Shown: positions 9,636-17,570, counted from the first letter of the stretch. The stretch: DNA of 42,477 nt from Methanococcus voltae (GCF_017875395.1 NZ_JAGGMO010000004.1:1-42477), one strand, 5' to 3'. Notes: generated from the letters alone by a model not told the origin. A program made the numbers and translations.

Positions 9636-9785
9636 ATGAATAATATAACAGCATTTAAGATAATAAAAAATGTGGCCAATTATTATAAAGATTTTTTAGA
9701 AATTTCTGAAAGAAATGGGGAACTTAAAATTAAATCAAAAGAGATAGGTGAGGGTAGTGGTAACGCAGGGCGAAATATTAGATAA
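9636..9785 (+). CDS. 49-residue protein, unknown
   Basis: ATG at 9636 follows AAAGGGGAC. The product begins MNNITAFKIIKNVANYYKDF and ends ERNGELKIKSKEIGEGSGNAGRNIR. It overlaps the start of the next gene by 29 bases in another frame, so it may be a coupled leader peptide or a small regulator. No family recognised. Confidence 0.45.
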   Translation: MNNITAFKIIKNVANYYKDFLEISERNGELKIKSKEIGEGSGNAGRNIR

Positions 9786-10119
9786 AATAGTTGAGAACGG
9801 GGGCGTTATCTCTTCAAAGGAATTAAAAAAGGCATATAATTTAAATGAAGGTTCAAGTCATTTATCTTCACGACTTAAACAACTTCGGAAAAAAGAGATA
9901 ATTGAAAAAATTGAAGGACCAAACAGGCAGATATTATATTTTTTAAAAGATTTGTCTTATTTAAATATAATTAATGATGAAAAAACTAAAAAATATGTAG
10001 AATTTTCACTAACTACTGAAGAATATAGGGAATATAAAAATTTAAGGGAACTATACAATACTAAAAATGATAAAGAATTTATTATGCAATTAATTAAAAC
10101 GAAAACGGATAAAAAATGA
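9757..10119 (+). CDS. Winged-helix DNA-binding protein
   Basis: About 120 residues from the GTG at 9757, which follows GGTGA by 5 bases; a GTG at 9748 is in frame but lacks a spaced site. Residues 3-60 form a winged helix (GEILDKIVENGGVISSKELKKAY, then HLSSRLKQLRKKEIIEKI). The C-terminal third (SLTTEEYREYKNLRELYNTKNDKEFIMQLIKT) resembles small ribbon-helix-helix-like tails of archaeal plasmid regulators, but weakly. Target unknown. Confidence 0.65.
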   Translation: MVTQGEILDKIVENGGVISSKELKKAYNLNEGSSHLSSRLKQLRKKEIIEKIEGPNRQILYFLKDLSYLNIINDEKTKKYVEFSLTTEEYREYKNLRELYNTKNDKEFIMQLIKTKTDKK

Positions 10120-10172
10120 AAATAAGAATAAAATAAAATATTGATAATATAATCAATCCAAATTTTGAAATA

Positions 10173-10465
10173 ATGAGTATTTTAAATCTTAATAAAATAA
10201 CTGATAAACCTTTGAATGTACCGCCAAAAATATAACATTACAAAAAACTGCACAGATCCAAAAGTTAAAAACCGTTGAAGTTGCAGAAACTCCGAGCCTA
10301 CCAAATATTAAAATTAATATACCTGACCCAGTTCCTCCAACACCGCCGAAACCTATTAAGATTCCAGAACCGTTTGAAGAACCTATATTTAAAGCTCCAT
10401 CTCTTCCTAAGTTTGATGAAGATTCATTACTTGGAAACTTTGAAACGAATAATAAAAAATTATAA
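10173..10465 (+). pseudogene. Proline-rich gene with a frameshift in an A-run
   Basis: A 20-codon frame from ATG 10173 ends at a TAA just after a run of five A at about 10229-10233. One extra A would join it to an open frame of about 75 codons that ends at 10465 and has no start of its own. The second part is strongly coding-like and proline-rich (IKINIPDPVPPTPPKPIKIP, then FEEPIFKAPSLPKFDEDSLL). Either it is a pseudogene, or there is a sequencing error or programmed frameshift in the A-run. It has no recognised family. Confidence 0.5.
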
Positions 10466-10595
10466 ACTCCATTTAATATTTTTTTGCCAAGAATTATATT
10501 TTTTATTATTTATTTTTATTATTATTTATTATTGAATCATGATGCTTCCTAATTAATTATATAGTTATGATATATTATGTACTAAATAATATAAG

Positions 10596-10625
10596 ATAAT
10601 ATAATATAATATAATATAATATAAT
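10596..10625. repeat. (ATAAT)6 microsatellite
   Basis: Six perfect copies of ATAAT, with imperfect copies before and after. It lies about 90 bp upstream of the acyltransferase start. The tract could vary in length by slippage and so change promoter spacing; that is inference. Confidence 0.85.
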
Positions 10626-10713
10626 ATATACGGGAATTAACCATATATTTATATATCATAATATCATATCGTTAACTAAATTTTTTAATATAATTAACTA
10701 AATGGTGATTATA

Positions 10714-12168
10714 TTGTTATTTAATTCCATGGAATACCTAGTTTTCTTTCCATTGGTACTTGTACTGTTTCTCATTACTCGTTCAAAATATAGGTGGCTA
10801 ATTTTACTAATTGCTAGCTACTACTTCTATATGAGTTGGAATCCTGCATACATCGTATTGATAATACTATCAACAGTAATATCTTATATTACCGCTCTAA
10901 AAATGGGCAAAATTTCAGAAAAGGAAGATAGAAAGCCTTACCTTTATATGAGTTTAATTTTGAATCTTGGCTTACTATTTGTATTTAAATACTATAATTT
11001 TTTCAGTGATTCAACAGTATCAATATTCCAATATTTAAATTTACCAGTATACTTGCCTACTTTCGATTTACTACTACCCGTAGGGATATCATTCTACACG
11101 TTTCAAGCTTTAAGTTATACAATCGATGTTTATCGAGGAGTTAAGGAGCCAGAAAAGCATTTTGGAATTTATGCACTTTACGTATCTTTCTTCCCCCAAC
11201 TTGTTGCTGGACCTATTGAAAGGTCTACTCATTTATTACCTCAGTTTAGGGAAAAATATAAGTTTGATTATGATAAAACAGTTTCAGGATTAAGATTAAT
11301 ATTATGGGGTTTTTTCTTAAAATTGGCTATTGCGGATAATGTGGCACCTGTAGTTAATGCAATATATAATAATGTTTATGAATATACTGGAATACCATTA
11401 ATACTAGCTACCATACTCTTTGCTTATCAAATATTTTGCGATTTTGCAGGGTATTCGTATATAGCTATTGGTTCCGCAAGAATATTGGGCTTTGACTTAA
11501 TGGATAACTTTAAAAGTCCATATATGTCTAAATCCTTCTCCGAATTTTGGAAGAGGTGGCATATCTCACTATCCACATGGTTTAGAGATTATTTATACAT
11601 TCCATTAGGTGGAAATCGAGTTTCTAAACTAAGACATTCTCTAAACTTATTTATTGTATTTTTAGTAAGTGGATTATGGCATGGTGCAAACTGGACATTT
11701 ATTATTTGGGGTTCGATACACGGTGCTTATTTAGTCATAGAAAATACAATTAGGCAACTATTGGCTGGAAAAGAGCTTAAATCAAATATTTTATTAGATA
11801 TCTTGAAAGTGATGACAGTATTTTCATTTGTATCTTTTGCATGGATATTTTTCAGAGCAAATAATATAAGTGATGCTTTATATGTGTGTACACACCTATT
11901 CACAGATATTTTTAGTACGTCAGTACCTCAATTAGCCGAAGATTTGTCCAATATTGGTCTGGGAACATATTCATCTCTAAAGATTGTATCGGCAATATTA
12001 ATATTGGAATTTATTCATATATCTCAAAATATCAAAGAAAATAATCCAATTAAATTTAAAATATTGAGTAATACATATTTAAGATGGTCAATTTATTACT
12101 TCATAATATTTTGGGTATTAATAAATGGAGCATTTCAATCAAGTGAATTTATATACTTCCAGTTTTAG
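10714..12168 (+). CDS. MBOAT O-acyltransferase (AlgI/DltB-like)
   Basis: 484 residues from the TTG at 10714. GGTGAT ends 5 bases before it, and the resulting N-terminus MLFNSMEYLVFFP is the usual AlgI start. About ten membrane helices. Family motifs are FYTFQALSYTIDVYRG, FFPQLVAGPIERS, SPYMSKSFSEFWKRWHISLSTW and the catalytic His323 in GLWHGA. MBOAT proteins pass an acyl group, usually acetyl, across the membrane to a glycan acceptor. The next gene, 8 bp downstream, is the expected SGNH-type partner. The acceptor here is probably a surface polysaccharide or N-glycan; nothing in the sequence decides which. Length is normal for the family. Confidence 0.92.
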   Translation: MLFNSMEYLVFFPLVLVLFLITRSKYRWLILLIASYYFYMSWNPAYIVLIILSTVISYITALKMGKISEKEDRKPYLYMSLILNLGLLFVFKYYNFFSDSTVSIFQYLNLPVYLPTFDLLLPVGISFYTFQALSYTIDVYRGVKEPEKHFGIYALYVSFFPQLVAGPIERSTHLLPQFREKYKFDYDKTVSGLRLILWGFFLKLAIADNVAPVVNAIYNNVYEYTGIPLILATILFAYQIFCDFAGYSYIAIGSARILGFDLMDNFKSPYMSKSFSEFWKRWHISLSTWFRDYLYIPLGGNRVSKLRHSLNLFIVFLVSGLWHGANWTFIIWGSIHGAYLVIENTIRQLLAGKELKSNILLDILKVMTVFSFVSFAWIFFRANNISDALYVCTHLFTDIFSTSVPQLAEDLSNIGLGTYSSLKIVSAILILEFIHISQNIKENNPIKFKILSNTYLRWSIYYFIIFWVLINGAFQSSEFIYFQF

Positions 12169-12176
12169 GTGGTAAT

Positions 12177-13115
12177 TTGAAAAGACTATTAAAAAAATCA
12201 GTGATTTTTATTACTGTATTTATGTTAATGCTGTATAGTTTAAATGCAATTTATAGTAATACAAACGGCTATAAAGATGTAAATAATATGTATAGCTTTA
12301 ACAGTGTAAGTTATAACTTAGAGCTGGTTAATTTTGGAACATCTCACGGAATGATGGGTATAGATTACCAAAATGAACCATACAACGCATTTAACTTTGG
12401 ACTAACTAATCAATTACTGTATTATGACTACTGTTTGTTAGAACAGTATTCTGACCACCTTAATGAAGATTGTGTGGTAATTATACCAGTTTCTTACTTA
12501 TCATTGTATCACAATTATAGCGAGCAATTACCTAAACAAGAACCTCGTTATTATGGATATTTAGATGATAAATATTTAAACATAACTTTTGAAAAATATA
12601 TTCGCTATGTGTTATTTCCCATACTATCCTCAGGAAATGGTAATATCTTGTATTTAATCAAAGATAAAGCCAACATATCTAATCCTTGGAAATATAATAT
12701 AAAATATATGGGAGAAAATGAGTTAATAGATAATGCTGAAAACTGCGTTAGGTATCACTACTATTCAAAACTCCAAGTATTCCGCCCTGTTGATAATAAA
12801 TCAGTATATTATACTAAAAAAATGATAGAATATTGTAAAAATAATGGATATACTCCAGTATTGATTACCATTCCTACAACGGATGAATATACTAATAAAA
12901 TCCCTCAAAAAGTATATGATGAGTTTTATTCAATTGTTCCAGGAATAGCAGAAGAGTACAATGTAACTTATTTAGATTATAGTAATCATACCGAAATATC
13001 GTCAAACCATACATTATTTAGCGACTCTACTCATTTAAACGTAAATGGTAGAAAAGCATTCACAAAACTACTGATAAGTGATTTGCAAAATAAGTCACTA
13101 TTAAAATTGAAATAG
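12177..13115 (+). CDS. SGNH-like acyltransferase partner of the MBOAT protein
   Basis: 312 residues from a TTG preceded by AGGTGG. A single N-terminal membrane helix (VIFITVFMLMLYSLNAIY) leaves the rest outside the cell. Residues 51-58 (NFGTSHGM) and D283-S-T-H286 (DSTHLNVNGR) match the GxSH and DxxH blocks of the DHHW/AlgJ-type SGNH fold. In known two-gene systems the MBOAT protein exports the acyl group and this partner transfers it to the glycan. Gene order and 8-bp spacing support that pairing. The specific substrate is unknown. Confidence 0.8.
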   Translation: MKRLLKKSVIFITVFMLMLYSLNAIYSNTNGYKDVNNMYSFNSVSYNLELVNFGTSHGMMGIDYQNEPYNAFNFGLTNQLLYYDYCLLEQYSDHLNEDCVVIIPVSYLSLYHNYSEQLPKQEPRYYGYLDDKYLNITFEKYIRYVLFPILSSGNGNILYLIKDKANISNPWKYNIKYMGENELIDNAENCVRYHYYSKLQVFRPVDNKSVYYTKKMIEYCKNNGYTPVLITIPTTDEYTNKIPQKVYDEFYSIVPGIAEEYNVTYLDYSNHTEISSNHTLFSDSTHLNVNGRKAFTKLLISDLQNKSLLKLK

Positions 13116-13164
13116 TTAGAATCTATTAACACAATAAAAACTATTGGAATACATAATCAGATAA

Positions 13165-13461
13165 TTAAAGTATTTTCATAATATTTTTAAACAAATATTT
13201 CATTCCTAAATTATTAACATCTATTTTAGGGCGTAATGCTATGGAAATTACTATCGCAGTTAAATATATTGTTATTATAGAAAATGCGTTACTAAAAATT
13301 AATGAAAATATCATTGTTTTACCGATGAGTTGATTAACATAATCTGCATTTAATAAAAAATAAAATCCTATTCCGAATAATAACGTATAAAGAACTAAAT
13401 GTGATAGGAATAACTTGGAATGGATATACTTATCCATCCAACTTTTAAATTTTTTAGACAA
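13165..13461 (-). CDS. Small membrane protein, unknown
   Basis: 98 residues from a TTG at 13461, chosen because AAGGTG lies 6 bases before it; a TTG ten codons earlier has no such site. Two to three membrane helices (LVLYTLLFGIGFYFLL; MIFSLIFSNAFSIITIYLTA) follow a basic N-terminus. It may be a GtrA-like small membrane protein, but similarity is not clear. The 37-bp repeat copy B, with its TATA-like core, begins 26 bases upstream and is probably its promoter. Confidence 0.65.
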   Translation of the reverse strand: MSKKFKSWMDKYIHSKLFLSHLVLYTLLFGIGFYFLLNADYVNQLIGKTMIFSLIFSNAFSIITIYLTAIVISIALRPKIDVNNLGMKYLFKNIMKIL

Positions 13462-13486
13462 AATAAACACCTTAAACTTATAATAT

Positions 13487-13523
13487 AACAATTTTATTTT
13501 TAAAAATATATAACCCTTTTTAA
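13487..13523 (-). repeat. 37-bp dispersed repeat with TATA-like core, copy B
   Basis: Exact reverse complement of 6017-6053. It points at the small membrane protein gene ending at 13165. Confidence 0.75.
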
Positions 13524-13603
13524 GTAAATTTTTAGGTAATAAATTAATATTAAAAAATAGTTTAAAAAAAAGAAATCATTTAAATTATATTTGAGAAATC
13601 ATC

Positions 13604-13735
13604 ATGGTTGTTTTAAGTATTCGATAGCATCTGATCAGGTATGAAGGTATAGGAACTTATACTAAATACGTAAATGAGCTACGATCGTTTGAAACAGTGA
13701 ATAATCTAGGGGTTGGAACTTCTTCAAACATATAA
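13604..13735 (+). pseudogene. Short coding relic with an internal amber codon
   Basis: ATG at 13604 opens MVVLSIR, then TAG, then 35 open codons (HLIRYEGIGTYTKYVNEL and on to GVGTSSNI) to TAA at 13735. The composition is coding-like, and it may be a transposase or other gene fragment, but I cannot name the family. The rest of the 13524-13944 spacer shows no gene. Confidence 0.3.
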
Positions 13736-13944
13736 AATGTAATAATCACCATATACTCTACAATCATTGTCACTGTAATCATATCTTTTATTGATTTTGA
13801 ATCTTCAATATATCAGAATATATTCTTTTTGAAATAAGATATAATCCAAATAATAAAATTTTACATATCTTATTATTATTTCAAATTTTTAAAATGTTAC
13901 TTAGAAAGTTCTTTAAAAAAATAAAAAAATATTATGTATGAATA

Positions 13945-14877
13945 TTATCTATGAAATGGGTCATAGTTAATATTTCTAAATGCATTTTTCAAATATAATT
14001 CCATATAATGGTTAGCAAATAGGTTAAACTTTATTGCCACAATATCTTCAACCATACTCTCGGAATTTACTGCCTTAATATCTTCAACCATACTCTCGGA
14101 ATTTACTGCCTTAATATCTTCAACCATACTCTCGGTAGTGCCTCCAAAAGGCCTTTTAAATTCTCCATCCTTGCAAGTATAATTTTCTCCCTCATTACAG
14201 GATAAATAAAAATTGTTACAATGATAATATCCCCAATAAGGGAGATTCGCCACAGGATCATACTTATTGACTACCCTAAAATATTTGGATTTATTTTTTG
14301 CGTCATTTTGAATTTTTTCAGTGACCCACTTAGCAAAATTTTTATCGCCAACCCGAGGTTGTCCAAAAGTTGTAATACGCTCAAAATCTTTTAAACTATC
14401 ACATACAAATGCAGATAAAAGAGCCTGAGCCCCCCCAAGACTGTGTCCCGTAATGTATATTTTTTGATTATTAGTTCTGACTAGTTTCAAAATGCTGTTT
14501 ATAGCACGTTCCATTTCTTGAACACTTTTATAAAAACCGGCATGGACATACCCAGACCCCTGTTTAAATCCTGTTAACTTTTTATCAAGATCAGTTATCC
14601 AATTAGATAAATTAGCTGACCCCCTAAAAACCAATATTATGAAGCGTTCGTTGTATAAAACCATGAATCTATATGGGCCTACATCTCTTATAATACAATC
14701 AATGGAAGGATCAGTTCGTTCCCATGCCCAAACTTGATCCATTATCTTATCACTATCCGCATATACTAAGTTAGATAATTCGGCGAAACGGTAATTATTC
14801 TCTGGATTATATTCATCTGTATCGGTAAAAATGAATTTATCTACCATCAACCTTGCATAAATATTATTTACATTCAT
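13945..14877 (-). CDS. Class 3 lipase
   Basis: 310 residues from ATG 14877. The alpha/beta-hydrolase core is complete: oxyanion-side block VFRGSANLSNW, nucleophile Ser146 in GHSLGG, FGQPRVGD, then Asp207 in NKYDPVANLP and probable His290 in FANHYMELY. It has no signal peptide, so it appears cytoplasmic unless the lost front part carried one. Between the core and the last His lies a 12-residue tandem repeat (SESMVEDIKAVN). The frame stays open for 84 codons upstream of this ATG and encodes propeller-like blades, so the present start is probably internal to an older, longer gene. The substrate may be a lipid or other ester. Confidence 0.85.
   Translation of the reverse strand: MNVNNIYARLMVDKFIFTDTDEYNPENNYRFAELSNLVYADSDKIMDQVWAWERTDPSIDCIIRDVGPYRFMVLYNERFIILVFRGSANLSNWITDLDKKLTGFKQGSGYVHAGFYKSVQEMERAINSILKLVRTNNQKIYITGHSLGGAQALLSAFVCDSLKDFERITTFGQPRVGDKNFAKWVTEKIQNDAKNKSKYFRVVNKYDPVANLPYWGYYHCNNFYLSCNEGENYTCKDGEFKRPFGGTTESMVEDIKAVNSESMVEDIKAVNSESMVEDIVAIKFNLFANHYMELYLKNAFRNINYDPFHR
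14041..14135 (-). repeat. 36-bp tandem repeat inside the lipase gene
   Basis: Two full copies (14041-14076, 14077-14112) and 23 bases of a third encode the 12-residue unit V-N-S-E-S-M-V-E-D-I-K-A. The copies are identical at DNA level, so the expansion is recent. Confidence 0.95.
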
Positions 14878-15134
14878 TCCTTGATACAGGAGAAATAGTT
14901 TATCATTAAATACTGTTGCTACAAGTGCTCCACCTGTTATTTTATCATTTAATCTTTTTTCTTTCGCCCACTTATTTCCATCATAAGTTTGGTACCATAT
15001 ACTTTCTTTATCGAGTCCGTTGTAAAATAAATATAGCTTATCCTTAAACTCTCTTGTTGCGAGTGCTCCGCCAGTTCGCCCCTTTAACGGAATGCGAGAA
15101 TAAGAATATAGTTTTTTATATGTATTTCAAGCAT
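14878..15134 (-). pseudogene. Frameshifted propeller-like N-terminal part of the lipase gene
   Basis: In the lipase frame the codons from 15126 to the ATG at 14877 have no stop. They encode two blade-like repeats, TGGALATREFKDKLYLFYNG and TGGALVATVFNDKLFLLYQG, separated by WYQTYDGNKW. This resembles BNR or fucose-lectin-type propellers. There is no ATG, GTG or TTG in that stretch, and it begins in mid-blade. An ATG at 15134 with GGGGGA before it is in another frame and runs only 16 codons. A deletion or frameshift probably removed the original front end. Confidence 0.55.
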
Positions 15135-15532
15135 TGTATCCCCCAAGTTGAGTTTTGAGTTATATTATGTAGGTACATTTAAACTTAAAATAAAGTAAAA
15201 TAAAATAAAAATAAATTAAAAGAACATTTAAAAAATTAATCATGGGTAAGGTTTAGTAAGTTACATATTATATTTATTTAAAAAGCAATATTTAAACATG
15301 CTGATATAATTACAACAAAAATCGCCAAAAAAAGCACTATATTAAACTACGCTGACGAATTAATTAATTAATTAATTAATTATGTACCCAATTAAGAAGA
15401 TTATATTTTTAAAAATATTTTGCAAAACTATTTTAAAATCGTTTCTGAGACCTTAAAAGCCATATTTCCAATAAAATAAAAATTTAGACTTCCGACTACA
15501 AATCAAATTTTATCAATCATTTTTTAAATAAT
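15135..15532. other. Intergenic region with (AATT)n repeat
   Basis: About 400 bp of AT-rich DNA with no convincing gene. An (AATT)6 tract lies at 15358-15382. Confidence 0.5.
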
Positions 15533-15772
15533 TTGTTAGGTCAAGAAATAGAGCTGACAAGTAGTAAAATGAATGAAGTAATAAATAATAGTACTGAAAT
15601 AAACTTAGAATTATTAAAAAAATATGATGATTATAACCTTAGAAGTATATATAACATATTATACAATTGCGATGAAATTGATTTCGAAGAAAGTGAATTG
15701 TTAAAAAATGAAATAAAATATCTTATTTATTATGTAATAGAACAAATATTACAAGAAAAAAACATACATTGA
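15533..15772 (+). CDS. Small acidic protein, unknown
   Basis: Up to 79 residues from a TTG without a clear binding site; ATG at 15569 (MNEVINNSTEINLELLKKYD) is an alternative. Acidic and helical, with two Leu-rich helices (NLRSIYNILYNCDEIDFEESELL). The next frame begins two bases after its stop, so the two are probably co-translated. No family recognised. Confidence 0.45.
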   Translation: MLGQEIELTSSKMNEVINNSTEINLELLKKYDDYNLRSIYNILYNCDEIDFEESELLKNEIKYLIYYVIEQILQEKNIH

Positions 15773-15773
15773 T

Positions 15774-15959
15774 TTGGACAATATTGAATACAATAATGAA
15801 TTATTAGCAAGAACATATTTAATATTTGATGCGGAGGAATTGCAAAATGATATTTTTAATATTTTAGCTTATTTTTCATTATCCATTAATGTTTTAAAAT
15901 TTAGTACTGAGAAAGAAAACATTGAATTTGTTAAAAATGAAACTCCATTTACACCATAA
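15774..15959 (+). CDS. Small acidic protein, unknown
   Basis: 61 residues from a TTG right after the preceding stop (TGATTTG). Acidic, begins MDNIEYNNELLARTYLIFDA. It may be half of a small two-component pair with the gene before it. It converges on the three-gene minus-strand cluster. No family recognised. Confidence 0.4.
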   Translation: MDNIEYNNELLARTYLIFDAEELQNDIFNILAYFSLSINVLKFSTEKENIEFVKNETPFTP

Positions 15960-15969
15960 CCTTTAAATT

Positions 15970-16269
15970 TTAAAACGCAATCGTTAGATTCCATGATTCT
16001 TCACCGTTATATGATGAATTAGTTCCATTATTGGTATATTCTATATTATATCCGATATTACATTTTTCTGATGTATTATTGATAAATTCCTCAATATAGG
16101 GCACAGTTTTTGATTCTTTTTTAGAATATCCATTTCTTTCATAAATTGGACTAGGGGCAGGTTCTATTTCATATGAACCACATTCAATTAACTCATCCAT
16201 TAATTGATCTTCAGTTATATTATTTAAATAATCTTTAGCCATTTTTAATAATTTTTCAGTTATATCCAT
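15970..16269 (-). CDS. Unknown 99-residue protein, third gene of small operon
   Basis: GAGGTGA precedes the ATG, 9 bp after the stop of the 77-residue gene. It begins with a helix (MDITEKLLKMAKDYLNNITE), followed by a polar Asn/Ser/Tyr-rich part with no clear motif. Tight spacing places it in one transcript with the two genes upstream. It could be an immunity or antitoxin protein for the ADP-ribosyltransferase-like product, but that rests on context only. Confidence 0.55.
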   Translation of the reverse strand: MDITEKLLKMAKDYLNNITEDQLMDELIECGSYEIEPAPSPIYERNGYSKKESKTVPYIEEFINNTSEKCNIGYNIEYTNNGTNSSYNGEESWNLTIAF

Positions 16270-16278
16270 ATTCTCACC

Positions 16279-16512
16279 TCAATACCAATATGAATACGCA
16301 TTATGTAATTTCATAAAACACTCTTCAAAAGAGTTACAATTATGATATTTAATATTTTTAATAAGTCCTTCTTTTTTAATACATATCTGCTTTTCAGGGA
16401 TTTTATAAATATGTGCGTAATATTCTGTTTCTGATGCTTTATTTTGAAATGTATGAATTACAACATCAAAAAGATTATTCCAACCCATATTTTCAAACAT
16501 AAAATTGATCAA
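16279..16512 (-). CDS. Unknown 77-residue protein, second gene of small operon
   Basis: TTG at 16512 follows GAGGG by 4 bases; in-frame ATGs at 16500 and 16488 have poorer sites. Mixed alpha/beta with aromatic ends (MGWNNLFDVVIHTFQNK; ECFMKLHNAYSYWY). It sits 18 bp after the stop of the first gene. No family recognised. Confidence 0.5.
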   Translation of the reverse strand: MINFMFENMGWNNLFDVVIHTFQNKASETEYYAHIYKIPEKQICIKKEGLIKNIKYHNCNSFEECFMKLHNAYSYWY

Positions 16513-16529
16513 AGTTCCCTCAGAAATTA

Positions 16530-16928
16530 CTATATTCCCATATTTTTTTTATTTCTTATTTTCATAAACACTTCATTGCAAATTTCTCTAAAGGTTAGTA
16601 GGGTTTTTAAGTCATCTAAATCATAGATCCGATCTTTAGGTATATTTATTTCCGAAGTTAATATAGTATATTTATCAAATAAATCATTTTTTAGCAAGTC
16701 TAAAGATGAATAATATGTATCGACCATTCGAAAATGTAATGTTAGTATCCAATCATATGCATTTAATTCTTCTTCGAAAAAATATACTCCATCGCCTAAC
16801 CAGTGATCTTTTCTCTTTTTTAATTTCTTACTCCAATGTGTAGTACTATTATTAAAGTGTCGAGATTCATATATCTTAGTTCCATTCAATACTTTTGTAC
16901 CAGGGTCAAGTATTTTTTCATAAGTCAT
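16530..16928 (-). CDS. Possible ADP-ribosyltransferase-fold toxin-like protein
   Basis: 132 residues; AAAGGTAG precedes the ATG. The block HWLGDGVYFFEEELNAYDWI recalls the W-L-G-x-G-(I/V)-Y-F-x-E motif of small bacterial and phage proteins with a DUF3990-like ADP-ribosyltransferase fold, where G-x-G-x-Y contacts NAD. The upstream VLNGTKIYES could be the first NAD-binding strand. It heads a three-gene minus-strand operon, which fits a toxin with small partners. The assignment rests on one motif and I hold it loosely. Confidence 0.4.
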   Translation of the reverse strand: MTYEKILDPGTKVLNGTKIYESRHFNNSTTHWSKKLKKRKDHWLGDGVYFFEEELNAYDWILTLHFRMVDTYYSSLDLLKNDLFDKYTILTSEINIPKDRIYDLDDLKTLLTFREICNEVFMKIRNKKNMGI

Positions 16929-17150
16929 ACTTCTACCTTTAATATATAATAAGTATAATTGATATGATATTTATACATATTATTTATTTATTGGTTTGTT
17001 TGCCATGTAATATTTTCTAAAAAAATACACTTTCTCGCCAAAAATAGCTATTTTATACAGGGGGCTAAAAAACCCGCTTAACTATTAACTTAAATGTTTA
17101 ATAATTATTCATTTTTATTCATTTTATCTGCGGGATTACCCTATTTTAAG

Positions 17151-17205
17151 TAGTCCCGTACACTAAATTACGGGACTATATATATATCGAGGGATTTCGA
17201 TATAT
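17151..17205. other. Two adjacent perfect hairpins in non-coding DNA
   Basis: Hairpin 1: TAGTCCCGTA (17151-17160) against TACGGGACTA (17169-17178), 8-base loop. Hairpin 2: ATATATCGA (17182-17190) against TCGATATAT (17197-17205), loop GGGATT. They lie 3 bases apart in the 950-bp gene-free stretch 16929-17888. They could be an RNA structure, a replication-origin element or recombinase binding sites. Confidence 0.6.
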
Positions 17206-17246
17206 TAACGATATGGGGTGAAATGTTTTTAATCCCGTGTAGTGTG

Positions 17247-17309
17247 AGTAAACTTTGCAAGTCCTTACTAAGCTATGCCTTTTATAGCCCTAACAGAGAG
17301 CAGTTTACT
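17247..17309. other. Possible small structured RNA
   Basis: AGTAAACT (17247-17254) pairs with AGTTTACT (17302-17309), and an inner GCTAT/ATAGC pair with a 7-base loop sits between them. On the plus strand a T-run follows at about 17316-17320. The nested stems suggest an RNA of about 65-75 bases, but no known class fits and either strand is possible. Confidence 0.3.
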
Positions 17310-17512
17310 TGGTGTCTTTTTGAGATTTTCTTTAAAAACTCTTTAAATTAAAAAATAAGTTCAATAAGCCCGTAGATGGATTTTAAAAAAATAAGGGTAT
17401 AACGTACTTAAATAAAGCTATAAAACTATAAAATAACTACTTTAAAAGAATAGCAAATTTAAATAAAACAGATTTTAAAACTAAGCTTAAATAAAACTTC
17501 AATAAAAGAATA

Positions 17513-17570
17513 CGCGGAGACCGCGATTTGAACGCGGGTTGAACAAAGTTCAACGGGATTAGCAGTCCGG
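17513..17570 (-). other. 3' half of tRNA-Ser(GCU), probable attachment site
   Basis: On the minus strand this reads GGACTGCTAATCC (anticodon loop CTGCTAA, anticodon GCU), a long variable arm TTGAAC-TTT-GTTCAA, a T-arm CCGCG-TTCAAAT-CGCGG, and the acceptor 3' strand TCTCCGC with discriminator G. No 5' half (GCGGAGA plus D-arm) precedes it, and the lower anticodon stem already mismatches. It is therefore a tRNA fragment, not a working gene. Such 3' halves arise when an element integrates into a tRNA gene and carries its own copy of the tail. The element must then lie on the 5' side, at higher coordinates. Confidence 0.75.

Noticed and set aside
14041-14135. CRISPR or regulatory repeat
   Set aside because: The 36-bp units are contiguous, in frame, and encode 12 residues of the lipase.
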